Positions 6,561 to 13,023 of a stretch of 13,044 nucleotides of DNA are shown here, piece by piece; the first letter of the stretch is position 1, and each line of letters begins with the position of its first letter. The stretch comes from an uncultured Oscillospiraceae bacterium (GTDB taxonomy: Bacteria; Bacillota; Clostridia; Oscillospirales; Oscillospiraceae). Made by a program: the position numbers and the translations under genes. Below the pieces are notes generated by a model that was not told the DNA's origin, ran no database searches, and was given only the letters and a program-made list of their open reading frames with translations. Where the stretch lies: positions 1-13,044 of the forward strand of contig CAKUJA010000060.1 in assembly GCA_934661135.1 (NCBI GenBank), read 5' to 3'.

Positions 6561-6564
6561 GGTA

Positions 6565-7605
6565 TTATTTCTGCTCGTCCTGCGGGGAGGGCGCCTGCTT
6601 GGCGGCGCGCTTCGCGCGGGATTTTTTGATGCAGCGGCGCACAAGGACAAGAATAACCACTGCTAAGACGGCCAGAAGCAGCAGCGTGGGGAGCGCCTCG
6701 GTCAGATCAAGAACAAAGCGCTGGAGACTGCGGCCAAACGAGCGCCAGCCGTCGGAAAACGCGTCGGACAGCTTTTCACCGAAGGTGCGCTGTACGGCGA
6801 CAGTCGGCGTGTAGAGTTCAACCTCATCGAGTTCAAGGGAGACCGTGGAGTAGCGAACCTGGAGATCGAGGTTGCGGAGGTTCCGTTCGATAGACTCGGT
6901 CTCATAGCGGACGTCGGCAAGGCGCTGCTCGAGCGCGATGAGACTGTCGACATCCTCGCTCTTCTCGAGCATGGCCAGCAGCCGCTCCTCCTGCGTACGG
7001 AGCGAGGAAAGGCGCGCTTCGTAGTCGGTGTAGGTCGAGGTGACGTTCTCAACATAGCGGTTGACGGAGAGCACATTGCCGACGGAGGAGGTTTCGGAGA
7101 GGAAGGCTTCAAACTGATCCGCCGGGATGCGGAGCGTGTAGCTTGCGTGGCGGTCGACCACGGTGGTCGTGCCGTCGTCGCGGTAGCGGGTGCTGCCGTA
7201 GACGTCGGAGCGCTCGATGAAGCCCTGATAGGTTTTCACCATGGCTTCAATGCGGGCAACGGCATCGTCAAAGGCGGTTGTTTCGGCGGAAATATTGGCC
7301 GAGTAGATGAGCTTGGCCGTATAGTCGGAGAGCGACTGGTTGTCACCCGCGTCCAACTCCGCATTTTCTGCGGTACTGGTTGTGAAGCCGGTGTCCGCCG
7401 CGTCATCCCATGCCATTTCCGCTTCTTCCGGAGCGGACTGCTCATAGAGCAAGGCGTCGGCGGCAGGTTCCGCATTCCAATCAGCGGATGCTGCGCTGCT
7501 GGAAGCGGTGTCGGCAGAAAGGCTTTTGCTGCCGGCTGTGCAGCCGGTCAGAAGCGCTGCCAGCAGGAGCAGGCTCAGTGCAAGGGCAAGAATGCGATGT
7601 TTCAT
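6565..7605 (-). CDS. DUF4349-family membrane-anchored lipoprotein
   Basis: Predicted 346-aa envelope protein of unknown function. The N-terminus has a signal peptide with lipobox LTGC and lipidated Cys22. A low-complexity Ser/Ala/Asp/Glu linker follows (about 25-90). The DUF4349 region spans about 97-325: KLIYSANISAET start, a paired-strand region with SYTLRIPADQFEAFL, and a coiled coil (about 193-250, EARLSSLRTQEERLL to IERNLRNLDLQV). One membrane helix follows (303-322), then a basic cytoplasmic tail. Both ends are thus tied to the membrane, with the coiled coil outside. Start: ATG with AAGGGGA about 8 nt upstream. It lies 68 bp downstream of the SSB gene on the same strand and may be co-transcribed. 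The family assignment is from memory of its sequence pattern. Confidence 0.82.
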   Translation of the reverse strand: MKHRILALALSLLLLAALLTGCTAGSKSLSADTASSSAASADWNAEPAADALLYEQSAPEEAEMAWDDAADTGFTTSTAENAELDAGDNQSLSDYTAKLIYSANISAETTAFDDAVARIEAMVKTYQGFIERSDVYGSTRYRDDGTTTVVDRHASYTLRIPADQFEAFLSETSSVGNVLSVNRYVENVTSTYTDYEARLSSLRTQEERLLAMLEKSEDVDSLIALEQRLADVRYETESIERNLRNLDLQVRYSTVSLELDEVELYTPTVAVQRTFGEKLSDAFSDGWRSFGRSLQRFVLDLTEALPTLLLLAVLAVVILVLVRRCIKKSRAKRAAKQAPSPQDEQK

Positions 7606-7673
7606 GGCAGAGTTCCCCTTTCCATTCGTTGGTTATCTATCCAGACGAAAAAGAGCGGGGAACGTTGCGGAAA

Positions 7674-8285
7674 TCATGCAATTTCTTCCGGAAATTCCAT
7701 GCCCATGGCGGAAATTTCGTAGGCGACGCGATCCTCCGCGCCTTCGGGCAGGAGCTTGACATAGCCACGGCTTTGCAGACGGCCGGTGATGATAATCTGC
7801 GTACCAATGGGAAGCTCTGCGGCGCACTGCGCGGTGCGTCCCCAGAGAATGCAGGGGAGATAGTCGGTTCGGCGGTACATCCGCGGCACGGCCAGCATCA
7901 CGTCGCAGATTTCGCGGCCAAGCGGCGTGCGGCGGAAAACAGGCGGCTTACAGATGGAGCCGGCGAGCGTGACGTCGTTTTCCGGCGGCCGCTCGGTTGT
8001 GGTGACGGTTTCGGCAAAGACGGAGATAATGAGCCGCCGCCCGGTTTCGGCGCGGGAATTGAACGAGCGAATTTGCCCGGTGACGAGAAAGCGCCCGCCC
8101 GCGAACAGGTCTGCCGCGAGAAGCACGTCCTCTGCGGCGATGACCGGCAGAATGTCCGCCGTGCCGGACAGACGCTCAACCTCAAGCTCAAAGCGGAAAA
8201 AGCGCCGGTCGTGATTGCTGTGAGAAAATTCCGGCAGCGCGCGCAGCGTGCCGCAAAGGGTGATTTGATTGCCTGTATGTTCCAT
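7674..8285 (-). CDS. Single-stranded DNA-binding protein with two tandem OB folds
   Basis: Predicted 203-aa protein that would coat single-stranded DNA. Two OB-fold halves can be aligned by eye. The first spans about 6-95 (ITLCGTL...FRFELEVERL...FLVTGQIRSFNS...LIISVFAETV). The second spans about 103-196 (VTLAGSICKPPVFRRTPLGR...VMLAVPR...LPCILWG...IIITGRLQSRGY...YEISAMGM). Ordinary bacterial SSB has one OB fold plus an acidic DDDIPF-like tail. Here the chain stops soon after the second fold (FPEEIA), so the canonical partner-binding tail is missing. Proteins of this type are annotated as SSB in other Clostridia, so this may be an accessory paralogue. Start: ATG preceded by GAGGTGG. An upstream TATAGT (8315-8320, minus strand) could be its -10, but no good -35 accompanies it. 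Confidence 0.8.
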   Translation of the reverse strand: MEHTGNQITLCGTLRALPEFSHSNHDRRFFRFELEVERLSGTADILPVIAAEDVLLAADLFAGGRFLVTGQIRSFNSRAETGRRLIISVFAETVTTTERPPENDVTLAGSICKPPVFRRTPLGREICDVMLAVPRMYRRTDYLPCILWGRTAQCAAELPIGTQIIITGRLQSRGYVKLLPEGAEDRVAYEISAMGMEFPEEIA

Positions 8286-8370
8286 GTTTCCACCTCGTTT
8301 TGTTCGTCTGGAACACTATATGAGGGGAGAGGGTGGGTTAGTACAGGCGGGATGACGGCTTCTCTTTTAG

Positions 8371-8451
8371 AAGGAGAACGCGTTTGCACCCCTATTCTTT
8401 TCTTTCTCGGCAGGAGAAAGAAAAGAATGGGTTCAAAAAGACGTTCTCTTT
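8371..8451 (+). repeat. Palindromic intergenic repeat, copy B (81 bp)
   Basis: The element is symmetric about position 8411. It has a perfect 15-bp inner stem (8394-8408 and 8414-8428) with loop GGCAG, a weakly paired middle, and an outer 7-bp stem GAGAACG/CGTTCTC (8374-8380 and 8442-8448). The inner stem is the same sequence as in copies A and C. The left flank (GGAGAAC...TTTGC.CCCC.ATTC) also matches copy C at 12838-12860. The element lies between the ygiQ terminator and the SSB start, so it would be in the 5' region of the SSB transcript only if the promoter is further upstream. Confidence 0.85.
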
Positions 8452-8469
8452 GGGTGCAGAGGAAACCGG

Positions 8470-8498
8470 AAAAAGCGGGCGGACAGGGTCGTCCGCCC
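8470..8498 (-). terminator. Intrinsic terminator of the ygiQ gene
   Basis: Perfect 8-bp GC stem GGGCGGAC/GTCCGCCC (8477-8484 and 8491-8498) with a 6-nt loop. On the minus strand it is followed by GC and five T. It lies about 45 nt past the ygiQ stop codon. Confidence 0.85.
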
Positions 8499-8543
8499 CG
8501 ACAAGACGCAGGAAGCGATGGGTTCCAAAGGACAACGAAACGA

Positions 8544-10448
8544 TCATCTGCGTCCGTGCGGGCTGCGCCTGGCAACAGGCTTTTTTGCTGGCGCGGCCTT
8601 TTTGGGAGCGCCTTTCTGCTGCGCGGCGGGGGATTTTGCTTTTCCGCCGGTGCTGCGCGGCGGGCGGATCAGGCATTTGGAATCGTAGCCGATGAGGTCG
8701 GAGCGGCCGGCGATGGTCAGCGCTTCGAGCACAAGATTATAGTTTTTTGGATCTTTATACTGCATCAGCGCGCGCTGCATGGCCTTTTCATGCGGGTCGC
8801 GCGGGACGTAGACCGGCTGCATCGTGCGCGGGTCAAGACCCGTGTAATACATGACGGTCGAGAGCGTGGAGGGGGTGGGGTAGAAGTCCTGCACCTGCTC
8901 CGGCTGGTGGTTAATGTCGCGCAGGTATTCGGCGAGCTTTACTGCCTCGCGCATAGTACAGCCGGGGTGGGACGACATCAGATAGGGCACGACATACTGA
9001 TCCATGTGCTCTTTCTGGTTCAAGTCCTGATATTTGCGGACGAATTGCTGATAGACCGCGTGGCGCGGCTTGCCCATGTAGCGCAGAACCTCGTCGGATA
9101 CGTGCTCCGGCGCAACCTTGAGCTGGCCGGAGATATGGTAGCGGACAAGCTCTTTGAAGAATAGGTCGGAGGGGTCGGCCAGCAGGTAGTCGAAGCGGAT
9201 GCCGCTGCGGATGAAAACTTTTTTTACGCCCGGGAGCTTACGCAGGCGGCGCAGCAGGGCAAGATAGTCGGAATGATCGGCAATCAGGTTTTTGCAGGGG
9301 GTGGGGAACAGGCATTGCCGGGTCTGGCAGGCGCCTTTTGTGAGCTGCTTTTTGCAGGCCGGCTGACGGAAATCCGCCGTGGGGCCGCCGACGTCGTGGA
9401 TATATCCCTTGAAGTCCGGCTCGTGCGTGAGCGATTCTGCTTCGCGGACGATGGAATCCTGTGAGCGGGACTGGATGATGCGCCCCTGATGGAACGTCAG
9501 CGCGCAGAAATTGCACGCGCCGAAGCAGCCGCGGCAGCTCGTCAGGCTGAACTTGATCTCGGAGATTGCCGGCACGCCGCCGAGCGCTTCATAGCGCGGA
9601 TGGTAGGTGCGCTGGTAGGGAAGGTCGTAGACGTGATCCATTTCGGCCTGTGTGAGCGGCTTCTGCGGCGGATTTTGTACGACAAATTCCCGGTCGCCGT
9701 ATGGCTCGATGAGCCGTTTGGCCGAAAAGGGGTCGGTATTCTGGTATTGCAGATAGAAGCTCCTGGCATAGACGGTCTTATCCGACTGCATGGCCGGAAA
9801 GGACGGCAGCGTGATCGCCGGGAGGTCGTCGGGCGGCTGCTGGGTGCGGAACACGGTGCCGTCGATGTAGGTGATGTCGTGGACGTCCAGTCCGTCATTC
9901 AGCGCATCGGCCAACGCAACAATCGCGCGCTCGCCCATGCCGTAAATCAGAAGATCGGCCTGAGAATCGAGCAGGACGGAGCGGCGGAGCTTGTCCGACC
10001 AATAATCATAGTGCGCCAGACGGCGCAGGCTGGCTTCAATGCCGCCGATGATGATTGGCACATCGCGGTATGTCTGGCGGATGAGGTTGCAGTAGACCGT
10101 CACGGCACGGTCGGGGCGCTTCCCCATGACGCCGCCGGGCGTATAAGCATCGGTTCTCCGGCGGCGCTTGGAGACGCTGTAATGGTTGACCATCGAGTCC
10201 ATATTGCCGCCCATGACGAGAAAGCCAAGCCGCGGACGGCCAAGCGCGGAAATTGACGCCGGATCTTTCCAGTCCGGCTGGCTGATGATGCCGACCTTGT
10301 ATCCCGCGTCCTCCAGAACGCGGGATATGATGGCGTGGCCGAACGAGGGATGGTCGACATAGGCGTCGCCGATGACGTAGACAAAATCGCACTGCGTCCA
10401 GCCGCGCCGTTTCAGATCTGATTTGGAAATGGGCAAAAACGCTCCCAT
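8544..10448 (-). CDS. YgiQ-family (UPF0313) radical SAM protein
   Basis: Predicted 634-aa radical S-adenosylmethionine enzyme of unknown reaction. The iron-sulphur motif C308-x3-C312-x2-C315 (CFGACNFC) lies mid-protein, as in this family. It is preceded by a cobalamin-binding-like/N-terminal YgiQ region that starts MGAFLPISKSDLKRRGWTQCDFVYVIGDAYVDHPSFG and contains NMDSMVNHY, IIIGGIEASLRR and DLLIYGMGER. The last 35 residues are a Pro/Ala/Lys/Arg-rich low-complexity tail of the kind seen on nucleic-acid-associated proteins. Length is near the family norm. Start: ATG 6 nt after GAGAGGAAG, with an extended -10 promoter 33 nt upstream. It reads in the same direction as the cortex-lysis operon but has its own promoter and terminator. 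Confidence 0.92.
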   Translation of the reverse strand: MGAFLPISKSDLKRRGWTQCDFVYVIGDAYVDHPSFGHAIISRVLEDAGYKVGIISQPDWKDPASISALGRPRLGFLVMGGNMDSMVNHYSVSKRRRRTDAYTPGGVMGKRPDRAVTVYCNLIRQTYRDVPIIIGGIEASLRRLAHYDYWSDKLRRSVLLDSQADLLIYGMGERAIVALADALNDGLDVHDITYIDGTVFRTQQPPDDLPAITLPSFPAMQSDKTVYARSFYLQYQNTDPFSAKRLIEPYGDREFVVQNPPQKPLTQAEMDHVYDLPYQRTYHPRYEALGGVPAISEIKFSLTSCRGCFGACNFCALTFHQGRIIQSRSQDSIVREAESLTHEPDFKGYIHDVGGPTADFRQPACKKQLTKGACQTRQCLFPTPCKNLIADHSDYLALLRRLRKLPGVKKVFIRSGIRFDYLLADPSDLFFKELVRYHISGQLKVAPEHVSDEVLRYMGKPRHAVYQQFVRKYQDLNQKEHMDQYVVPYLMSSHPGCTMREAVKLAEYLRDINHQPEQVQDFYPTPSTLSTVMYYTGLDPRTMQPVYVPRDPHEKAMQRALMQYKDPKNYNLVLEALTIAGRSDLIGYDSKCLIRPPRSTGGKAKSPAAQQKGAPKKAAPAKKPVARRSPHGRR

Positions 10449-10480
10449 ACTTTGCTTCCTCTCTGCATTGATTAAAATCT

Positions 10481-10489
10481 ATTATAGCA
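10481..10489 (-). promoter_or_regulatory. Extended -10 promoter of ygiQ
   Basis: On the minus strand the sequence reads TGCTATAAT, a perfect extended -10 identical to the one in front of the zinc ABC operon. No good -35 is present 17 nt upstream, which is usual for extended -10 promoters. It falls within the 62-bp gap after the upstream operon. Confidence 0.6.
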
Positions 10490-10510
10490 GAGATGCCGCA
10501 AAAAAGATAG

Positions 10511-11062
10511 TCAGTCTGCGGCTGCTGCCGCTGCGGGAAGATCGCCGTCGCCGCTGGCAAGCGCATAGAGACCGCAAAGACAGCGCCACGTCAGCTGGTC
10601 GATCGCGCCGGTTTGCGGCAAGCCGCAAAGCTGCTGGAAGCGCTGCACTGCGGCAACAGAGGGCGGATCGTGGATGCCAGTGACGGAAATTGGCAAAAAG
10701 TTTGAAAAACGAAGGAAAAGAGCTGAAAACATGGCCTGAATCGGGAAAAGATGTAGGTTATTTTGGCCGGGGGTGATGGACTGATGGGGCTGCCAGCGGA
10801 TGTGGAGCGGCGAAAGCGGCAAAACCAGCGCTTCGGTTGCGGCAAACACGTCGACCACCTTGTTCCATGTTTGCGGGTCTGCTGCGCCGGTTTGCGGCAG
10901 AGCGTAGCGGCGCTGGAACGCACGGACTGCGGCTTCGGTGTCGGAACCGTAAATGCCATCCGGCACAATGGAGGGCAGCGTGGGGTCGGCGGCAGCAATG
11001 ACGCGCAGCATGGTTTGCAGGCTGCGGATGGGTTTGCCGAGGTAGAAGGACGGTTCGTTCAT
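10511..11062 (-). CDS. Tandem peptidoglycan-binding domain protein, third gene of the split sleC operon
   Basis: Predicted 183-aa protein made almost entirely of two PG_binding_1 domains, residues about 9-72 (PIRSLQTMLRVI...VPDGIYG...AVRAFQRRYALPQTG) and about 104-166 (PIQAMFSAL...VTGIHD...AVQRFQQLCGLPQTG). These three-helix modules bind peptidoglycan. No catalytic domain, signal peptide or membrane segment is visible, so it would act as a wall-binding adaptor. The C-terminus is a short Ala run. Its ATG overlaps the stop of the SleC-like gene (ATGA) and carries its own GGAGGT site, so the two are translationally coupled. I recall stand-alone proteins of this layout in other Oscillospiraceae. 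That makes a frameshifted tail of the upstream gene less likely. Confidence 0.82.
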   Translation of the reverse strand: MNEPSFYLGKPIRSLQTMLRVIAAADPTLPSIVPDGIYGSDTEAAVRAFQRRYALPQTGAADPQTWNKVVDVFAATEALVLPLSPLHIRWQPHQSITPGQNNLHLFPIQAMFSALFLRFSNFLPISVTGIHDPPSVAAVQRFQQLCGLPQTGAIDQLTWRCLCGLYALASGDGDLPAAAAAAD

Positions 11063-12291
11063 AGGGGCACCTCCGAGTCACGCATTCCGGCCTGGAGCAG
11101 TTTGCCGGGGTATTGGACGAAGCGGGTCGAGTCCTGATAGCGGTCGGTAGACTGGCGCGCAAAGACCGGGGCGGCTTCGCCCGCGGCGGTGGTGAAGGGG
11201 AACAGCTCGTCACTGCCGAACACGGTGACGTTGATGCCGTTGTATTGACCGTAGAGATCATCCCACGTCTGGCGGTCGACACGGCCGGTGGCCGGAAGGC
11301 CGGCGTGGGTCTGGAACGCGGAGACGGCCTGCCCGGTCTGCTCGTCGTAGGTGCCGGTGATGGCAGGGGCGGGGATTTCCGGGATGAAGTCGGCCACGAC
11401 GGAGAGCATATATTGCAGGTGCGTGACTTTGGCGCCTTGCTCGCCGGGTTCGATGGACTCGGGATATTCCCAGGTAAAGCCGAGAAACGTCTGCCCCTCG
11501 GAGCGGAGCTCGCCGAGCTTCTGCACGGCGACATAGAGCAAAATGAGCTGGTACCAGGTGGCCTGACCGACGATGCCGTCGACCGTCAGCGAGAAGATGG
11601 ACTGGAAGGCGCGGACAGAGACCTCGGTCGCTTCGCCGAACACGCCATCGACCGTGACTTTTGGGATGGCGGGATAGTTTTGCGAGATGCGGTTGAGCTC
11701 GACCTGAATCTGTGAGACATAGCGGCCGATGTTACCGCGGCGCAGTGCCGTGCCGGGGTAGGAGTTGCTGACCGGCTCGACGGGGACGTTTTGCACAAGC
11801 TCGATGTTGCCGCCGTAGTAGGTGCGCAGGATTTCTTCGGCGCTGGCGCCGCCCTGCGCGAGAGACTGAGAACCCCACTGGCTGAGACCATCGCAGGTGG
11901 TGGTTGTGCCGTTGCAGAATTTGGCGGCAAGCGGCTCGATAAAGCCGGCGTAGCGGAGGTAGCTGTTGAAGATCTCGTCGACAATCTGGACAATGTTTTC
12001 AAACAGGCTCCGCCCCTGAATGTATTTCTGGTCGATGGCGGTGGAATTGGTGATATTGAAGCTGTATCCGCGGCTGGGGTAGTATTCGGTGTAGACGCGG
12101 TTGAGCGCAAAGGAGATGATCGCCAGCGTGTTGGCAACGATAGCAGAGCGCTCCCAGGTGGGATAGATCTCGCTGCAAACGACATTTTTGATGTAGTCCG
12201 GGAAGGAGACCGTGACATTTTCGGCAGCCGACGACGGTGCGCCAAGATGCACGATGATGGTCTCGGGAATGACAGGATAGACAACTGGCAC
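11059..12291 (-). CDS. SleC-like spore cortex-lytic enzyme core: SpoIID-fold domain plus two PG-binding domains
   Basis: Predicted 410-aa peptidoglycan lytic enzyme, probably degrading spore cortex at germination. The SpoIID-like catalytic domain (about 27-165) has PDYIKNVVCSEIYPTW with putative catalytic E41, ALNRVYTEYYPSRGYSFNIT, and the late motif GLSQWGSQSLAQGGASAEEIL. As I recall, clostridial SleC has the same IPE-IVVHxGxP, DYIKNV-SEIY-TW and NRVYTEWY-SKGYSF order. Two PG_binding_1 domains follow (about 183-255 and 285-350). The last residues, YPGKLLQAGMRDSEV, look like the beginning of a third such module that is cut short. Unlike SleC, the N-terminus begins only eight residues before IPETIIVH, so no prosequence is attached; a prosequence-like gene lies 12 bp upstream. 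No signal peptide is seen. Start: GTG, 7 nt after AAGGAGG; no ATG fits. Confidence 0.85.
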   Translation of the reverse strand: MPVVYPVIPETIIVHLGAPSSAAENVTVSFPDYIKNVVCSEIYPTWERSAIVANTLAIISFALNRVYTEYYPSRGYSFNITNSTAIDQKYIQGRSLFENIVQIVDEIFNSYLRYAGFIEPLAAKFCNGTTTTCDGLSQWGSQSLAQGGASAEEILRTYYGGNIELVQNVPVEPVSNSYPGTALRRGNIGRYVSQIQVELNRISQNYPAIPKVTVDGVFGEATEVSVRAFQSIFSLTVDGIVGQATWYQLILLYVAVQKLGELRSEGQTFLGFTWEYPESIEPGEQGAKVTHLQYMLSVVADFIPEIPAPAITGTYDEQTGQAVSAFQTHAGLPATGRVDRQTWDDLYGQYNGINVTVFGSDELFPFTTAAGEAAPVFARQSTDRYQDSTRFVQYPGKLLQAGMRDSEVPL

Positions 12292-12303
12292 GGCGGCACC
12301 TCC

Positions 12304-12696
12304 TTACAGCGTTTGCGGCGTGACGGTGACGATCTGCGTGCGGGTGTAGCTGTTCGGCAGCGAGGGCATCGGGATCAGGCGCATGGGTTGAAGCGTCTGC
12401 GTGTTAGCGAAAATCTGTGCGTCCTGCACCTCAACACGGCCGTAATTGGGCAGCTCCGCAGCGATGTCGATGGATGTGAACGGCTGCGACTGCGCGCCGG
12501 ACTGCTGGCTGTCGGCAAACGGGGGCGTCTCAATGGAAATCGGCTCCGTCATGCCGTCGTAGTTGCTCAGGCGGAACGCGATCAGTTCCCGCGTACCGTC
12601 GGCCATGCGGCGTGTCAAGGCAATACTGGCGCCCTGCAAGGGGATTTTGGCGTCGGAGGTGTAGATTTGAACAACGATGGTTCCCAGACTGGCCAA
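12304..12696 (-). CDS. Stand-alone SleC prosequence-like protein, first gene of the split sleC operon
   Basis: Predicted 130-aa protein starting at TTG (12694-12696), 7 nt after an excellent AGGGAGGG ribosome site. The frame stays open upstream into the repeat, but no ATG fits the conserved part. The chain begins MASLGTIVVQIYTSDAKIPLQGASIAL, a beta-rich module like carboxypeptidase-regulatory domains. It continues through QPFTSIDIAAELPNYGRVEVQDAQIFANTQTLQPMRLIPMP. From memory, the pre/pro region of C. difficile SleC has the same order: a strand with 'PIQNAxV', then 'PYSQYIVEAIADGYETVRIEGTQIFPG...MNPI'. In that protein the region keeps SleC inactive until Csp proteases cut it off. Here it is a separate gene 12 bp before the SleC-like core. 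A role as a trans-acting chaperone or inhibitor is inference. The weak TTG start may limit its dose. Confidence 0.72.
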   Translation of the reverse strand: MASLGTIVVQIYTSDAKIPLQGASIALTRRMADGTRELIAFRLSNYDGMTEPISIETPPFADSQQSGAQSQPFTSIDIAAELPNYGRVEVQDAQIFANTQTLQPMRLIPMPSLPNSYTRTQIVTVTPQTL

Positions 12697-12727
12697 AGGG
12701 TCATCCCTCCCTGTATTCAATTCCAAG

Positions 12728-12755
12728 TATTCTATGCAGGGACAATGGAAATGGT
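12728..12755 (-). promoter_or_regulatory. Sigma-K-like promoter of the split sleC operon
   Basis: On the minus strand AC (12754-12755) is followed after exactly 17 nt by CATAGAATA (12728-12736). This fits the mother-cell sigma-K pattern AC-N16/17-CATAnnnTA. The predicted start of transcription is about 25 nt upstream of the TTG codon, leaving room for the ribosome site. The -10 also fits the looser sigma-E pattern CATAnnnT. Confidence 0.45.
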
Positions 12756-12846
12756 GCGCAAATGTCGTTTGCGAGCCTGTTTTCGGTTCTCCTTCAGAAA
12801 AGAGGAATTGACGGCATTTTCTTTTTGCTTTTCCAAAAGGAGAACA

Positions 12847-12958
12847 TTTGCGCCCCCATTCTTTTCTTTCTCTTTTCGGAGAAAGAAAAGAATCGCCGCG
12901 CCCGGTGAAGAAAAGAAAGAGAAATTCCAAAACCGGGCGTACGTTCCATGCCGCCATC
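12847..12958 (-). repeat. Dispersed palindromic repeat, copy C core (inverted relative to copy A)
   Basis: 112 bp matching 219-330 in reverse complement. The core is a perfect 15-bp inverted repeat (12858-12872 and 12879-12893) with a 6-nt loop TTTTCG. On the side toward the cortex operon the similarity continues as in copy B (GGAGAACATTTGCGCCCCC at 12839-12857). The copy lies about 100 nt upstream of the operon's putative promoter. An in-frame extension of the upstream gene through this repeat was rejected as coding. Confidence 0.85.
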
Positions 12959-13023
12959 ATGTAACAACTCATTGAATTGGTCTTGTTTGCCCGCCCCTAG
13001 TCACCTCACGCAATTCAGCTACG
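12959..13023. other. Spacer between repeat modules at the right end
   Basis: About 65 nt without gene or hairpin. It replaces the 130-nt unrelated spacer found between the same modules at the left end (89-218). It contains CCCGCCCCTA, resembling the first bases of the window (CCGCCCCTAC), possibly another dispersed short motif. Confidence 0.5.

Noticed and set aside
7410..9164. 584-aa open frame on the plus strand opposite the SSB and ygiQ genes
   Set aside because: It lies antisense to well-supported genes, runs through a repeat and a terminator, has Arg/Gly/Ala-rich shadow composition, and matches no recognisable family.
10490..10540. Terminator for the cortex operon (GCGGC-AGCA-GCCGC hairpin plus a six-T run on the minus strand)
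   Set aside because: The T run starts about 11 nt after the small stem, and the stem lies inside the last codons. Too weak to call, so read-through into ygiQ cannot be excluded.
12697..12972. Extension of the prosequence-like gene to an ATG at 12972
   Set aside because: The extension is a translation of repeat copy C and the promoter region. A strong AGGGAGGG site 7 nt before an in-frame TTG marks the real start just ahead of the conserved beta strand.
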